DNA from: UBA6265 sp964526965
Lineage (GTDB): Bacteria > Chloroflexota > Chloroflexia > Thermomicrobiales > UBA6265
Reading direction: 5' to 3'
Length of the DNA stretch: 30,434 nt
Assembly (NCBI GenBank): GCA_964526965.1
Contig: CAZGML010000034.1
Coordinates: 1 to 30,434, forward strand
Part shown: positions 7,061 to 15,167 of the stretch, one piece after another
Numbering within the stretch: position 1 is the first letter of the stretch
How the letters are laid out: every line of letters begins with the position of its first letter
Notes under the pieces: generated by a model
Databases searched by the model: none
What the model was told of the DNA's origin: nothing
The model's input: the letters and a program-made list of their open reading frames with translations, nothing else
Translations under genes and position numbers: made by a program

Positions 7061-7182
7061 TCTCGCCTCCTTAGTGGTGTTCTCTGGCTTCAGTATCGCA
7101 GAGAGTCTGTGCGGTTTATCTCATCGACCCGCTAATAACACTCGAGTATTGGCTGGGTTCCGGCTTCACTGTCCGTTCAGGC

Positions 7183-7211
7183 TGTACACTCGTGACTTGT
7201 TGGCATATACT
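7183..7211 (+). promoter_or_regulatory. Probable ftsK promoter
   Basis: TGTACA (-35, 7183-7188), a 17-base spacer and TATACT (-10, 7206-7211) lie 85 bases before the ftsK start. Spacing is ideal and the hexamers match consensus at 4/6 and 5/6. Confidence 0.5.
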
Positions 7212-7295
7212 GTACGTACGCAGTGGCGGGGTAAGAGGTAGCAATGAACCCTGCTGCGGCATTTCTGGGGAGATTTAGCAGTAACGGAGTATCGC

Positions 7296-9581
7296 ATGGC
7301 GACACAAACCCGCGCTCAGGGCGCCGCCAATCGCAAAAAGTCTTCTTCTCGCAACAAGAAGGTGGCCAGCCAACCGACCGGGCTTTCGTTGCTTGTGCTT
7401 CGAATTCGGGCGTTTGTGCAAGGTGCATTCCCTCAGCTGGAGATGAGCGACAGGTTCAGGCGTGAGGTGCTTGGTAGTGTGTTCGCACTGCTGGCGTTGT
7501 TCAGTAGCTGGTCCCTTGGCCGGGGCGCACAGGATGGCGCCCTGCTCGAGTGGTGGGGTGGTGTGCTCGCATCTATCTTTGGTAGTGCTGCATTCCTAAT
7601 TCCGATTTTCTGTGTGCTTATCGCCGTACGTGCGTTCATGGTGAACGAAGGTCCGGTGCTCCTGTTCCGCCATTACTTCGGAGGCATTGCCTTCGTTACT
7701 GGCGCCACTGGTCTGCTGGCCGAGGCCGGATCCGGCGGCGCGCTTGGCAATATCTCCACGAATATTCTCGGTGGCATGGTGGGGAACCTCTTTACCGGTC
7801 TCCTCATGTTCGGTTTGGGAATCCTGGCGGTCTTCCTGCTTTCGGGTCATGATCTCGCCTCTTTCGACCGAGAGGTGCGCCGGCTGTGGCCAACGCGAAC
7901 CGAAAAGGAGCCAGAGCCAACGCCAAAAAAAGCAGCAACGAAACCTGGTAGCAAGACAATGACATTCGATGCCGCCACGGCACCGAAGAAGAAGCCTGCG
8001 CCGAAGAAGGCCGCACCAATTCCGGTGGAAGAGGCACAGGCGCTCGCTCCCATCATTAATCTGCCTGAACAGCCTGCGCAGGGAAAGGTAGCCGAGTCCA
8101 CTGCAACTCCTGCCATCGTCCCAACAGATGCAACCCAGGCTGGTTTGCCCTTTCCACTGCCAAACCTCGAATCCCTGCCGTACTATGAGCAGGTAACGCC
8201 AGATCCGAAGATGCTGGAAAACAAATCGGAAATCATCGAGGAGACGCTTCAGAGCTTTAAAGTGAATGCATCTGTGCGCGAGATCAATCCCGGCCCGGCG
8301 GTGACCCAGTTCGCGTTGGAGCCAGGCAACGGCGTCAAAGTGAGCCGTATCACCCAGCTCCAGAACGACCTCGCGCTCGCACTCGCGGCGCAGAGTATTC
8401 GTGTCGAGGCGCCGATCCCGGGTATGGCCAGAGTTGGTATCGAGATTCCGAATCCACAGATCGCGACCGTCGGGTTGCGAGAGGTGCTGGAATCGCCAGC
8501 GTTCCAAAAGAGCGAGGCCAAGCTGCCATTGCCTCTTGGTCGAGACGTAAACGGCCAGTACATCGTTGGTGATCTCACCAAGATGCCGCACTTGCTTATC
8601 GCAGGTGCCACGGGCTCCGGTAAGTCCGTTTGTATCAATGGCATTATCAGCACGCTCATTAGCGTGAAGCAGCCCGACGAACTGAACCTGGTCATGATTG
8701 ACCCGAAGATGGTGGAGCTCATCGGCTACAACGGTGTGCCGCACCTGAAGTGCCCGGTCGTGACCGAAATGGACAAGGTGGTTGGTGCGTTGCGCATGGT
8801 TCTGCGCGAAATGAACCGTCGGTACGATCTGTTCAAGCAAGTGGGCGTGCGTAACCTGGACGGCTACAAAACCTGGGCAGAGGATGAGCCCGAGGCCGAG
8901 AAGTTGCCGCATATGGTGGTAATCATCGATGAGCTCGCAGACCTCATGATGACCACGCCGGACGAGGTTGAAACATTGCTCGCCCGCCTTACCCAGATGG
9001 CGCGTGCAACCGGCATTCACCTGATTATTGCGACGCAGCGACCATCCGTGAACGTGCTCACCGGTCTCATCAAGGCCAACGTGCCGGCACGAATCGCATT
9101 TGCTGTCTCGTCCATGACCGATAGCCGGGTGGTGCTCGACCTGCCTGGTGCCGAGCGGTTGCTTGGTCGTGGAGACATGCTCTACCTGCCGCCGGATGAA
9201 TCCAAGCCGACCCGGGTGCAGGGTGCATTTATCGACGACGAAGTAAGCTCGATTGTTGATCACTGGAAGACCGTCACACCAGATCCGGGATACGATCCCG
9301 AGTGGCTGAACTTGCCGAGTAATGGCAAGGGGGCCGAAGGCGGTGGTGGCGGAAGCTACGATCACGACGGCGAGGAAGAACCATTGATGCAGCAGGCGCT
9401 GGATGTCGTGCGCTCACAAGGTACAGCGTCCGCGAGTATGCTGCAGCGTCGACTTCGCATTGGGTACAATCGTGCTGCCCGCATTATCGAACAGATGGAA
9501 GAGGACGGCATTATCGGCCCGGCAGATGGTGCCAAGGGTCGGCCTGTACTGGTCAGTTTCGAGCAGCCAGACCTGGACTAG
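7296..9581 (+). CDS. ftsK: DNA translocase FtsK/SpoIIIE
   Basis: A 761-residue membrane-anchored hexameric DNA pump that clears chromosomal DNA from the closing septum and helps dimer resolution. A basic N-terminus (residues 1-50) precedes four membrane segments (about 60-185). A charged Lys/Pro/Ala linker follows (about 195-290), then the alpha/beta motor: Walker A GATGSGKS at 437-444 and Walker B VVIIDELADLMM with D545/E546. The C-terminal gamma winged helix (about 695-755, ASASMLQRRLRIGYNRAARI) is the module that reads polar DNA sequences. Length is close to SpoIIIE (787), shorter than E. coli FtsK because the linker is short. The ATG at 7296 has GGAG 7-10 bases upstream. It lies divergent to the cupin and ends in its own terminator. 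Confidence 0.97.
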   Translation: MATQTRAQGAANRKKSSSRNKKVASQPTGLSLLVLRIRAFVQGAFPQLEMSDRFRREVLGSVFALLALFSSWSLGRGAQDGALLEWWGGVLASIFGSAAFLIPIFCVLIAVRAFMVNEGPVLLFRHYFGGIAFVTGATGLLAEAGSGGALGNISTNILGGMVGNLFTGLLMFGLGILAVFLLSGHDLASFDREVRRLWPTRTEKEPEPTPKKAATKPGSKTMTFDAATAPKKKPAPKKAAPIPVEEAQALAPIINLPEQPAQGKVAESTATPAIVPTDATQAGLPFPLPNLESLPYYEQVTPDPKMLENKSEIIEETLQSFKVNASVREINPGPAVTQFALEPGNGVKVSRITQLQNDLALALAAQSIRVEAPIPGMARVGIEIPNPQIATVGLREVLESPAFQKSEAKLPLPLGRDVNGQYIVGDLTKMPHLLIAGATGSGKSVCINGIISTLISVKQPDELNLVMIDPKMVELIGYNGVPHLKCPVVTEMDKVVGALRMVLREMNRRYDLFKQVGVRNLDGYKTWAEDEPEAEKLPHMVVIIDELADLMMTTPDEVETLLARLTQMARATGIHLIIATQRPSVNVLTGLIKANVPARIAFAVSSMTDSRVVLDLPGAERLLGRGDMLYLPPDESKPTRVQGAFIDDEVSSIVDHWKTVTPDPGYDPEWLNLPSNGKGAEGGGGGSYDHDGEEEPLMQQALDVVRSQGTASASMLQRRLRIGYNRAARIIEQMEEDGIIGPADGAKGRPVLVSFEQPDLD

Positions 9582-9610
9582 TAATCCCCGCAATTTCGTG
9601 ACATTTTTAT

Positions 9611-9652
9611 GCCCGCTTACAGGTAGATTCATCTGTGGCGGGCGTCTTTCTT
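9611..9652 (+). terminator. Terminator after ftsK
   Basis: GCCCGC (9611-9616) pairs with GCGGGC (9638-9643), extended inward by an ACAG/CTGT stem around a 10-base loop, and is followed by the T-rich run GTCTTTCTT. The stem contains one bulge. Confidence 0.6.
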
Positions 9653-9741
9653 CAACCATTCCGGTAGGCCATGAACTATAGACAGGGATGGTAAAATAGA
9701 ATAGATGTTCGGATTTGTGGTGAGCCAGAGGTGAAGTACGC

Positions 9742-10353
9742 ATGAGTTCAAATTTTGGATCAGGTGTGGCGCAACCTGTGGCGACGCTCACCCAGGAACT
9801 TTCAAAGCTCCCTGGTGTTGGGCCAAAAACCGCAAGTCGGTTGGCCTACCACTTGCTCAAGGCAAGTCGGGAAGATGCAGTGGCACTGGCAGAAGCGATT
9901 GTGGAAGTAAAAGATCGCATTCAGATGTGCCCCAATTGCTACAACGTAACCGAACAGGTGCCGTGCGAAATTTGCTCGGATCCGCGTCGAGAAAACGCAA
10001 TCTGTGTCGTACAGGATCCGCTCGATGTTCTCGCACTTGAGCGCACCAACGAATACCGGGGCAAGTACCACGTACTGCATGGGGCCATCTCACCGGTAGA
10101 TGGTGTCACGCCCGACAAGCTCCGTATAAACGAGCTGGTAGAACGGGTGAAGGAGGAATCGCCAGATGAAGTTATTGTTTTCACCAATCTTGATCTGAAT
10201 GGCGATGCCACCGCAGTATACTTGCATCGAATACTGACTCCGCTCGGTGTTAACGTTTCACGGCCGGCCTCCGGCCTGCCAGTAGGTAGTGATCTGGAAT
10301 ATGCCGACGAAATGACACTGGGCCGAGCACTGGCCGGGCGACGAGTCTACTAG
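9742..10353 (+). CDS. recR: Recombination mediator RecR
   Basis: A 203-residue protein of normal RecR length. RecR forms a ring clamp with RecO and helps load RecA at gaps and stalled forks. The order of parts is canonical: helix-hairpin-helix LPGVGPKTASRLAYHLL (residues 23-39), a C4 zinc finger (CPNC...CEIC), a Toprim domain with YHVLHGAISPVDG, and the C-terminal LAGRR. Two acidic Toprim positions differ from the usual sequence: ICVVQDPLD has Q where most RecR proteins have E, and the EGEATA motif is NGDATA. The ATG at 9742 follows AGAGGTGAAG. The gene starts 160 bp after ftsK, behind that gene's terminator. A TAAAAT (9692-9697) could be its -10, without a good -35. Confidence 0.96.
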   Translation: MSSNFGSGVAQPVATLTQELSKLPGVGPKTASRLAYHLLKASREDAVALAEAIVEVKDRIQMCPNCYNVTEQVPCEICSDPRRENAICVVQDPLDVLALERTNEYRGKYHVLHGAISPVDGVTPDKLRINELVERVKEESPDEVIVFTNLDLNGDATAVYLHRILTPLGVNVSRPASGLPVGSDLEYADEMTLGRALAGRRVY

Positions 10354-10378
10354 GACTATTAGGAAATCGTAAATACAC

Positions 10379-10407
10379 TTGAGTCCTGTGGCCCGTGCCG
10401 ATAGAAT
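10379..10407 (+). promoter_or_regulatory. Probable promoter of the GNAT-R3H ATPase-tmk operon
   Basis: TTGAGT (-35, 10379-10384), exactly 17 bases, then TAGAAT (-10, 10402-10407). Transcription would begin near 10414, directly before the ATG at 10415. A 6-bp inverted repeat GTCCTG (10383-10388) / CAGGAC (10408-10413) brackets the -10 spacer and could be an operator. Confidence 0.5.
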
Positions 10408-10414
10408 CAGGACA

Positions 10415-11518
10415 ATGGCTACGAAACACAGACCTGACGCCAAGAGCGTATCCATGTTTGCGGATGATAGGCTTGGCCCACGCGCTTTTGAACCAGCCGA
10501 CGGCCAGTGGCATAACGCCGCCACGGAGCGATCGGGACTGGAAGTACGGTCATACCGTCTCCTGGATAGTCACGCAATCAGCCAACTCCCATTCCGGTAC
10601 GAGCTGTACCACCCGGAGAGCGACAGTGACCAACCACGAACATTGCAGTTGGCAACGCGCAAGGTGTTTGCGGGCGAGAACTCCAGTAGTCCACTCTTCG
10701 TCGCCATCCATTCCGAATCCAAAACGCTTGTAGCTGCCCTTCAGTGTCAGCAACGGGAATCCGACGAGCGCTGGACGCTGCAATACTTCGCGTCCACCGA
10801 GTCCGCCGGGCGCGAAAATCCGGCGCCAGTTGTGTTGCTGGAATACGCCATTGGCGAAGCAGGTATGTGGGGTGCCAGGCGCATTATGGCGCGATCTGAA
10901 GTAGATAGTGCCATGACCGGATCCCTGAGATTCGCGGGATTTTCGGCGTATAGCCACGAGTACATATACGCACTCCCGGTGGTCCCGGAAGGCGAGGCGA
11001 GCCGTTACGTACGTGCGCAGGAGAAGTCAGATGTATGGGGAATCCATCAGCTGTATCTGCAAACAACACCGCGAGATGTCCAGAACGCCGAGGCGTTCAC
11101 CAGCCACGAGTGGGATCTTGACCTGGAAGGCCGCAGCCGTCGTGGTTGGCTGATGACTTCCGCGGATGGACCGACTGCATACGTGCGGGTCCGAACGTCG
11201 CGCAGGCAGCATTGCCTGGATGTGATGTTCGAGCCAGGGGCGCAGGAGGCGCTCCCGACACTGCTAAACGCTGTGTTTTCGGCCCTGCGCGATGAATCGG
11301 CCAGGCCAACCTACGTGTCGGTGCGTGGGTATCAACAAGAGTTAACAACGGTGCTCACCAGCGCCGGATTCGAGCTGGAAACCGAACAGCTCATGATGGT
11401 TCGGTACACCACCGCGTCGATTCCGGCGCGGACAGCGGAAGGATTCGAGCTGCTTAAGGCAGCTGAATCAAACCCTCGCCGGGTACCATCGTTTTACGTG
11501 AGGGATCTACATGAATAG
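10415..11518 (+). CDS. Tandem GNAT-like acetyltransferase-fold protein
   Basis: A 367-residue protein if it starts at ATG 10415. Two GNAT-like halves can be seen. The first ends with LEYAIGEAGMWGARRIMARSE and LRFAGFSAYSHEYIYAL, the usual helix and A-L-x-x-x-G-F strand pattern (about residues 140-190). The second ends with LTSAGFELETEQLMMVRYT (about 315-335). Neither half shows a clear Q/RxxGxG/A acetyl-CoA loop, so catalytic activity is uncertain and one half may be structural. The start is open. A promoter puts the transcript 5' end next to 10415, implying a leaderless message, while ATG 10454 with a weak AAGAG upstream is an alternative. The last 8 bases overlap the R3H ATPase gene, implying coupled translation. 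Substrate unknown. Confidence 0.65.
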   Translation: MATKHRPDAKSVSMFADDRLGPRAFEPADGQWHNAATERSGLEVRSYRLLDSHAISQLPFRYELYHPESDSDQPRTLQLATRKVFAGENSSSPLFVAIHSESKTLVAALQCQQRESDERWTLQYFASTESAGRENPAPVVLLEYAIGEAGMWGARRIMARSEVDSAMTGSLRFAGFSAYSHEYIYALPVVPEGEASRYVRAQEKSDVWGIHQLYLQTTPRDVQNAEAFTSHEWDLDLEGRSRRGWLMTSADGPTAYVRVRTSRRQHCLDVMFEPGAQEALPTLLNAVFSALRDESARPTYVSVRGYQQELTTVLTSAGFELETEQLMMVRYTTASIPARTAEGFELLKAAESNPRRVPSFYVRDLHE

Positions 11519-13400
11519 CGCAAACGATCTACTGACAAATGACCCTCAGATCGCAGACAGTGAACCAGTGGCTGCGGATGAACAAAATGAGATGAATGTG
11601 AATTTGTACGAAGAACAACAAGATAGTGAAAATGCCGTTATTGATGACGTTGGGGAACTCCTGGAGATTCTTCCCGAGGCCATCGGACGGCGGGTGCTGG
11701 AACTCCAGCAGGATAATCCTGAATACGGGCAACTCGTCGAGATCGTCATGGATCTCGGCCGTCCCCCCGAAGCTCGCTTCCAGAATGAGGAGATCGAGCT
11801 GGGTGATATTGATGTGACCCGCCAGGATCTCGCCATGGTGTCAGAACGAATTGGCAGTTTTGGCGAGGACAATCGCGCTGGCATCGAGCGCACCCTGCAC
11901 AGGATTTCGGCGATTCGAAACCGATCGGGCGAAATCGTCGGCCTTACATGCCGCATCGGCCGAGCCGTGTTTGGCACGATCGCGATCATCAGCGACCTGA
12001 TCGAGAGCGGTGAAAGCGTGCTCTTGCTCGGACGCCCCGGCGTCGGCAAAACGACGCTTCTTAGAGAAACCGCACGTGTGCTTGCCGATGAACTCCGCAA
12101 GCGCGTTGTAGTGGTGGATACCAGTAACGAGATTGCCGGCGATGGTGATATCCCGCACCCGGCAATCGGTCGCGCGCGGCGTATGCAGGTGCCCACCCCG
12201 GTCGCCCAGGATCAGGTGATGATCGAGGCCGTGGAGAACCACATGCCCCAGATTGTGGTGATCGATGAGATCGGTACTGAACTCGAGGCGATGGCTGCGA
12301 GAACCATTGCCGAGCGAGGTGTACAGCTCATCGGCACGGCCCACGGTAACACGCTCGAGAACCTGATGATCAACCCGACGCTCACCGACCTGATCGGTGG
12401 AATCCAGTCGGTAACGCTATCTGACGAGGAAGCGCGCCGACGTGGTACACAGAAATCGATTCTGGAACGCAAGGCTCCGCCAACATTTGGCGTCATGGTT
12501 GAAATCGTTGAGCGTGATGAGGTGATCGTCCACAAGGACGTCGCTGCAACCGTTGACGCGCTCCTGCGCGGCGCACCGCCGCGATCGGAGCGGCGCAAGC
12601 GCAACGCGGATGGAACCATCACATCAAGCTCATCTGAAGACGAGCGACGCGATCCGACATCGAAGCAGCCACCGGCACGCCAGCCGGTCGTCGAGCGGCG
12701 CGGCAACGATCTCTTCGACGAAAGCCTCTTTGCAGAGGCTCCTCCGGCGAAGAAGAAGCAACGCGTGCAGGAGCCGGCGCCCGAATCAATCGACTTGCGC
12801 GAGGCCTCGAACGGACAAAAGCCGGCCGCCGAACCCGTTCGTGCCCTGGCAAAGGGTAGGGGAACGGCCGACAAGCCGCTGCGTATCTTCCCATTCGCGG
12901 TGAGCCGAAATCGGCTCGATGCTTCAATCGGGCGAATGAATGTCCCTGCGACCATCGTCCGCGATGAGCGCGATGCGGATATCGTCCTGACGCTGAAGAA
13001 CGCATATCGTCGCAAGGCTCAGCCTGTGCGAGATGCCGAAGTGCGTGGTGTGCCAGTGTACGTGTTGCGCAGCAACACCGGTACTCAAATGGAGAATGTA
13101 CTCCGCTCGATTTTCCCGGCGTCAGTTGATTCCGATATCGACGATGAAGAACACGACTCCGGGGCACCCCGGCTCAGCCCGCGAGAGCGGCGGATGCAGG
13201 ATGTCACCATTGCGATGACCGAAGCGGAAGAGGTGATCTCCGCGGTGATGAAGGGGGCGCCGGCTACGGCCTTGCGCCCGCAAACACCCACTATCCGGCG
13301 TATGCAGCACGAGATGGCAGAGCGGTATAATCTCGGATCGCGTAGTCGAGGGCGAGACCCGTTCCGACATGTGGAGATTTATCGGCCTGGAGTGCAGTAG
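11511..13400 (+). CDS. R3H-domain AAA ATPase, Ycf45/SpoIIIAA-like
   Basis: A 629-residue protein of the SpoIIIAA-related P-loop ATPases carried by cyanobacteria, Chloroflexota and algal plastids (Ycf45). Layout: an acidic N-terminus; a helical region (about 45-150); the ATPase core with Walker A GRPGVGKT at 174-181 and Walker B IVVIDEIGTE with D252/E253; a long polar Pro/Arg/Lys linker (about 345-450); a small alpha/beta domain (about 455-535, LRIFPFAVSRNRLD...ADIVLTLK); and a C-terminal R3H-type nucleic-acid-binding domain (about 590-625, RMQHEMAERYNL-SRSRGRDPFRHVEI). The role in these bacteria is not established; binding single-stranded nucleic acid is inferred from R3H. The ATG overlaps the upstream gene by 8 bases, and the stop shares a base with the tmk GTG (TAGTG). 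Confidence 0.9.
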   Translation: MNSANDLLTNDPQIADSEPVAADEQNEMNVNLYEEQQDSENAVIDDVGELLEILPEAIGRRVLELQQDNPEYGQLVEIVMDLGRPPEARFQNEEIELGDIDVTRQDLAMVSERIGSFGEDNRAGIERTLHRISAIRNRSGEIVGLTCRIGRAVFGTIAIISDLIESGESVLLLGRPGVGKTTLLRETARVLADELRKRVVVVDTSNEIAGDGDIPHPAIGRARRMQVPTPVAQDQVMIEAVENHMPQIVVIDEIGTELEAMAARTIAERGVQLIGTAHGNTLENLMINPTLTDLIGGIQSVTLSDEEARRRGTQKSILERKAPPTFGVMVEIVERDEVIVHKDVAATVDALLRGAPPRSERRKRNADGTITSSSSEDERRDPTSKQPPARQPVVERRGNDLFDESLFAEAPPAKKKQRVQEPAPESIDLREASNGQKPAAEPVRALAKGRGTADKPLRIFPFAVSRNRLDASIGRMNVPATIVRDERDADIVLTLKNAYRRKAQPVRDAEVRGVPVYVLRSNTGTQMENVLRSIFPASVDSDIDDEEHDSGAPRLSPRERRMQDVTIAMTEAEEVISAVMKGAPATALRPQTPTIRRMQHEMAERYNLGSRSRGRDPFRHVEIYRPGVQ

Positions 13401-14074
13401 TGAGTCAACGCGCACCGTTCATCGTGCTGGAAGGCCCGGAAGGGGCGGGGAAAACACTGCAGGCTGAGCGCTTGACGGCATGGCTTGAGTCAAAAAATTG
13501 GGATGTTATGCGCGTTCGCGAACCTGGCGGTACGGCCGCTGGCGATGCGATCCGCCGTCTCCTCTTGCAGTCAGACCATTTACGTCTGGCAGCCGAGTCT
13601 GAGGCGCTGCTTCTTGCAGCCGCACGTGCACAGTTGGTGCGGGAAATGATTATCCCCGCTCTCGAGAGCAACACAGCCGTCGTCTGTGACCGGTATGTTG
13701 ATTCCACCTACGCGTATCAAGGCGGTGGGCGAGGGTTACCGATGAACGAACTTGAATCGCTTCAGCAGTTCGCAACAGGGGGTCTCCTGCCAGATGTGAG
13801 GCTTCTGCTCGATCTGCCGGTCGAAGTTGGTTTGAGACGCAGGTATGCAGACGCGGAACAAATGAACCGGATGGATCGGGCGCCATTAGAATTTCACCAC
13901 AGAGTGCGTGACACCTATTTACAGCTCGCGGCCAGCGAACCCGGCTCGTGGGATATTATCGATGCATCAGCTTCTGTAGAAGATGTAGCGGCTGCTGTAC
14001 AGGTTGCGGTCGCGCATCGGCTCTCGGATTGGCCAACGGCGGTGGATCCGAATCGTGAAGGCGCGAATGCATAA
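13400..14074 (+). CDS. tmk: Thymidylate kinase
   Basis: A 224-residue enzyme that phosphorylates dTMP to dTDP with ATP, in the cytoplasm, for dTTP supply. The P-loop GPEGAGKT is at residues 12-19. REPGGT (40-45) and the DRY motif D97-R98-Y99 are in place, followed by YAYQGGGRGL. This pattern and length are standard for bacterial TMPK. The start is GTG at 13400, overlapping the previous stop by one base (TAGTG), with GGAG a few bases upstream inside the previous gene. The stop overlaps the next gene's ATG (TAATG). The chain strongly suggests one polycistronic message. Confidence 0.96.
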   Translation: MSQRAPFIVLEGPEGAGKTLQAERLTAWLESKNWDVMRVREPGGTAAGDAIRRLLLQSDHLRLAAESEALLLAAARAQLVREMIIPALESNTAVVCDRYVDSTYAYQGGGRGLPMNELESLQQFATGGLLPDVRLLLDLPVEVGLRRRYADAEQMNRMDRAPLEFHHRVRDTYLQLAASEPGSWDIIDASASVEDVAAAVQVAVAHRLSDWPTAVDPNREGANA

Positions 14075-14412
14075 TGAAACTGGTAATTGCAGTTGTACAG
14101 GGATCGGATGTCGATGAAATCCTCGATCAACTTCTGCACGCGAATATCGGCGTCACCCAAATTGAAAGCGCCGGCGGTTACCTGCGAGAACCAAACGTCA
14201 CCCTCTTTATTGGCGTAGAAGACAACAAGGTTCCACAGGTGATAAACATCGTGGACGAGAACAGCAGGGCCCGCCGAATGTTCGTAAATCCCCTTATGCC
14301 GGTTGCGCCGGTACCGGAAAGCGATCATTTTTCAGACGATTCAAATTCGGTCCGCGTGGGAGCAAGCGTGTTTGTCCTGAATGTCCGACGCTTTGTCCGC
14401 CTAACAGAGTAG
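14074..14412 (+). CDS. Cyclic-di-AMP receptor, PII-like (DarA/PstA family, DUF970)
   Basis: A 112-residue protein of the PII-like trimeric family that binds cyclic-di-AMP in Firmicutes. Characteristic parts are MKLVIAVVQGSDVDEILDQLL at the start, a VTQIESAGGYLREPNVTLFIGVEDNKV segment (about residues 27-53, with the conserved GG and FIGVED), and GASVFVLNV near the end. It lacks the long T-loop sequence of nitrogen-sensing PII proteins. Its position right after tmk, with a one-base TAATG overlap, is the same arrangement as in Firmicutes. It should report c-di-AMP levels to unknown partners. No diadenylate cyclase gene is in the window. Confidence 0.9.
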   Translation: MKLVIAVVQGSDVDEILDQLLHANIGVTQIESAGGYLREPNVTLFIGVEDNKVPQVINIVDENSRARRMFVNPLMPVAPVPESDHFSDDSNSVRVGASVFVLNVRRFVRLTE

Positions 14413-14477
14413 AATATCTTCCGATGCTGCGGCTGGTCGTGCAACTTCAGTAAACCGTGGCTTAAGGAGCTTGTCGT

Positions 14478-15167
14478 TTGGAAATCGAAGGAATCATAGC
14501 CCGGTCATTACAGGTGCTCATCGCACTGGGTGGGGCGTATCTTCTCGCCACCTGGTTCGTCCTCATCGTCTGGACCTATCGAGACATCGAAGCACGCAGC
14601 AAGAACGTTGTTACACAGGTGTTTTCCACCCTGTTGGCCGTCTTCTTCTGGGTGCCTGGTGTTCTGCTCTATATGCTGTTGCGTCCAAAGGAAACGCTGG
14701 ACGAGACCTACCAGAAATCACTTGAGGAAGAATACCTGCTGCAGGATTTGCAGGAGGTTCCACTCTGCCCCAATTGCAACCATTTTATTTCCGATGAGTG
14801 GCAGATCTGTCCGCACTGCAATACACAGCTCCGGGAGGCTTGCCACAACTGCGGCCGACTGGTCGATCTCCGTTGGGACATTTGTCCCTACTGCGGAGTG
14901 GAGCAGCACGAGCACCAGCCACATGCCCATGCGGAACTGCAGCCACCGCTGCAGCCAACGGCAAGTATCGACGCAGAAGCGCGACGGGTCGGCTGGGTTG
15001 ATCCTGCCGAGATCGAAAGCCGCCTCAAATCAGAAGCCGCTGCCCGCCAGCAAACCGAAGCATTGGCGCCGGCCCACGAAGCCAGGCCACTGGTAACCGA
15101 AGAAGTACCAGCGGTGACCTCAGCATCGCAATCCGGTCGCTCGAATAGTGACAGCGAGGACGATTAG
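14478..15167 (+). CDS. Membrane protein with double zinc ribbon
   Basis: A 229-residue protein starting at TTG 14478, chosen because AAGGAG (14464-14469) lies 8 bases upstream. Two membrane segments (about residues 9-33 and 47-68) form an N-terminal anchor. A double zinc ribbon follows, with cysteine pairs C97/C100 and C111/C114, then C122/C125 and C136/C139 (CPNC, CPHC, CHNC, CPYC). The last 85 residues are polar, rich in Glu, Ala and Ser, and probably disordered. The zinc ribbons should face the cytoplasm if the two helices form a hairpin with both ends inside. Function unknown; such anchored zinc ribbons may recruit proteins or RNA at the membrane. Its stop overlaps the stop of NAD kinase by 4 bp. 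Confidence 0.8.
   Translation: MEIEGIIARSLQVLIALGGAYLLATWFVLIVWTYRDIEARSKNVVTQVFSTLLAVFFWVPGVLLYMLLRPKETLDETYQKSLEEEYLLQDLQEVPLCPNCNHFISDEWQICPHCNTQLREACHNCGRLVDLRWDICPYCGVEQHEHQPHAHAELQPPLQPTASIDAEARRVGWVDPAEIESRLKSEAAARQQTEALAPAHEARPLVTEEVPAVTSASQSGRSNSDSEDD

Noticed and set aside
7244..7465. Small open frame of 73 codons with a reasonable ribosome site overlapping the start of ftsK
   Set aside because: Most of it is the out-of-frame reading of ftsK codons, with no recognisable protein features. A regulatory upstream frame cannot be excluded but is not supported.
7596..9365. Long antisense open frame of 589 codons opposite ftsK
   Set aside because: It mirrors the high-GC codon pattern of ftsK, has Cys/His/Arg-rich composition unlike a real protein, and has no domain.
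10379..10414. TTG start for the GNAT gene at 10379
   Set aside because: The TTG is the start of a -35 element spaced 17 bases from TAGAAT, so it would lie upstream of transcription; no ribosome site precedes it.
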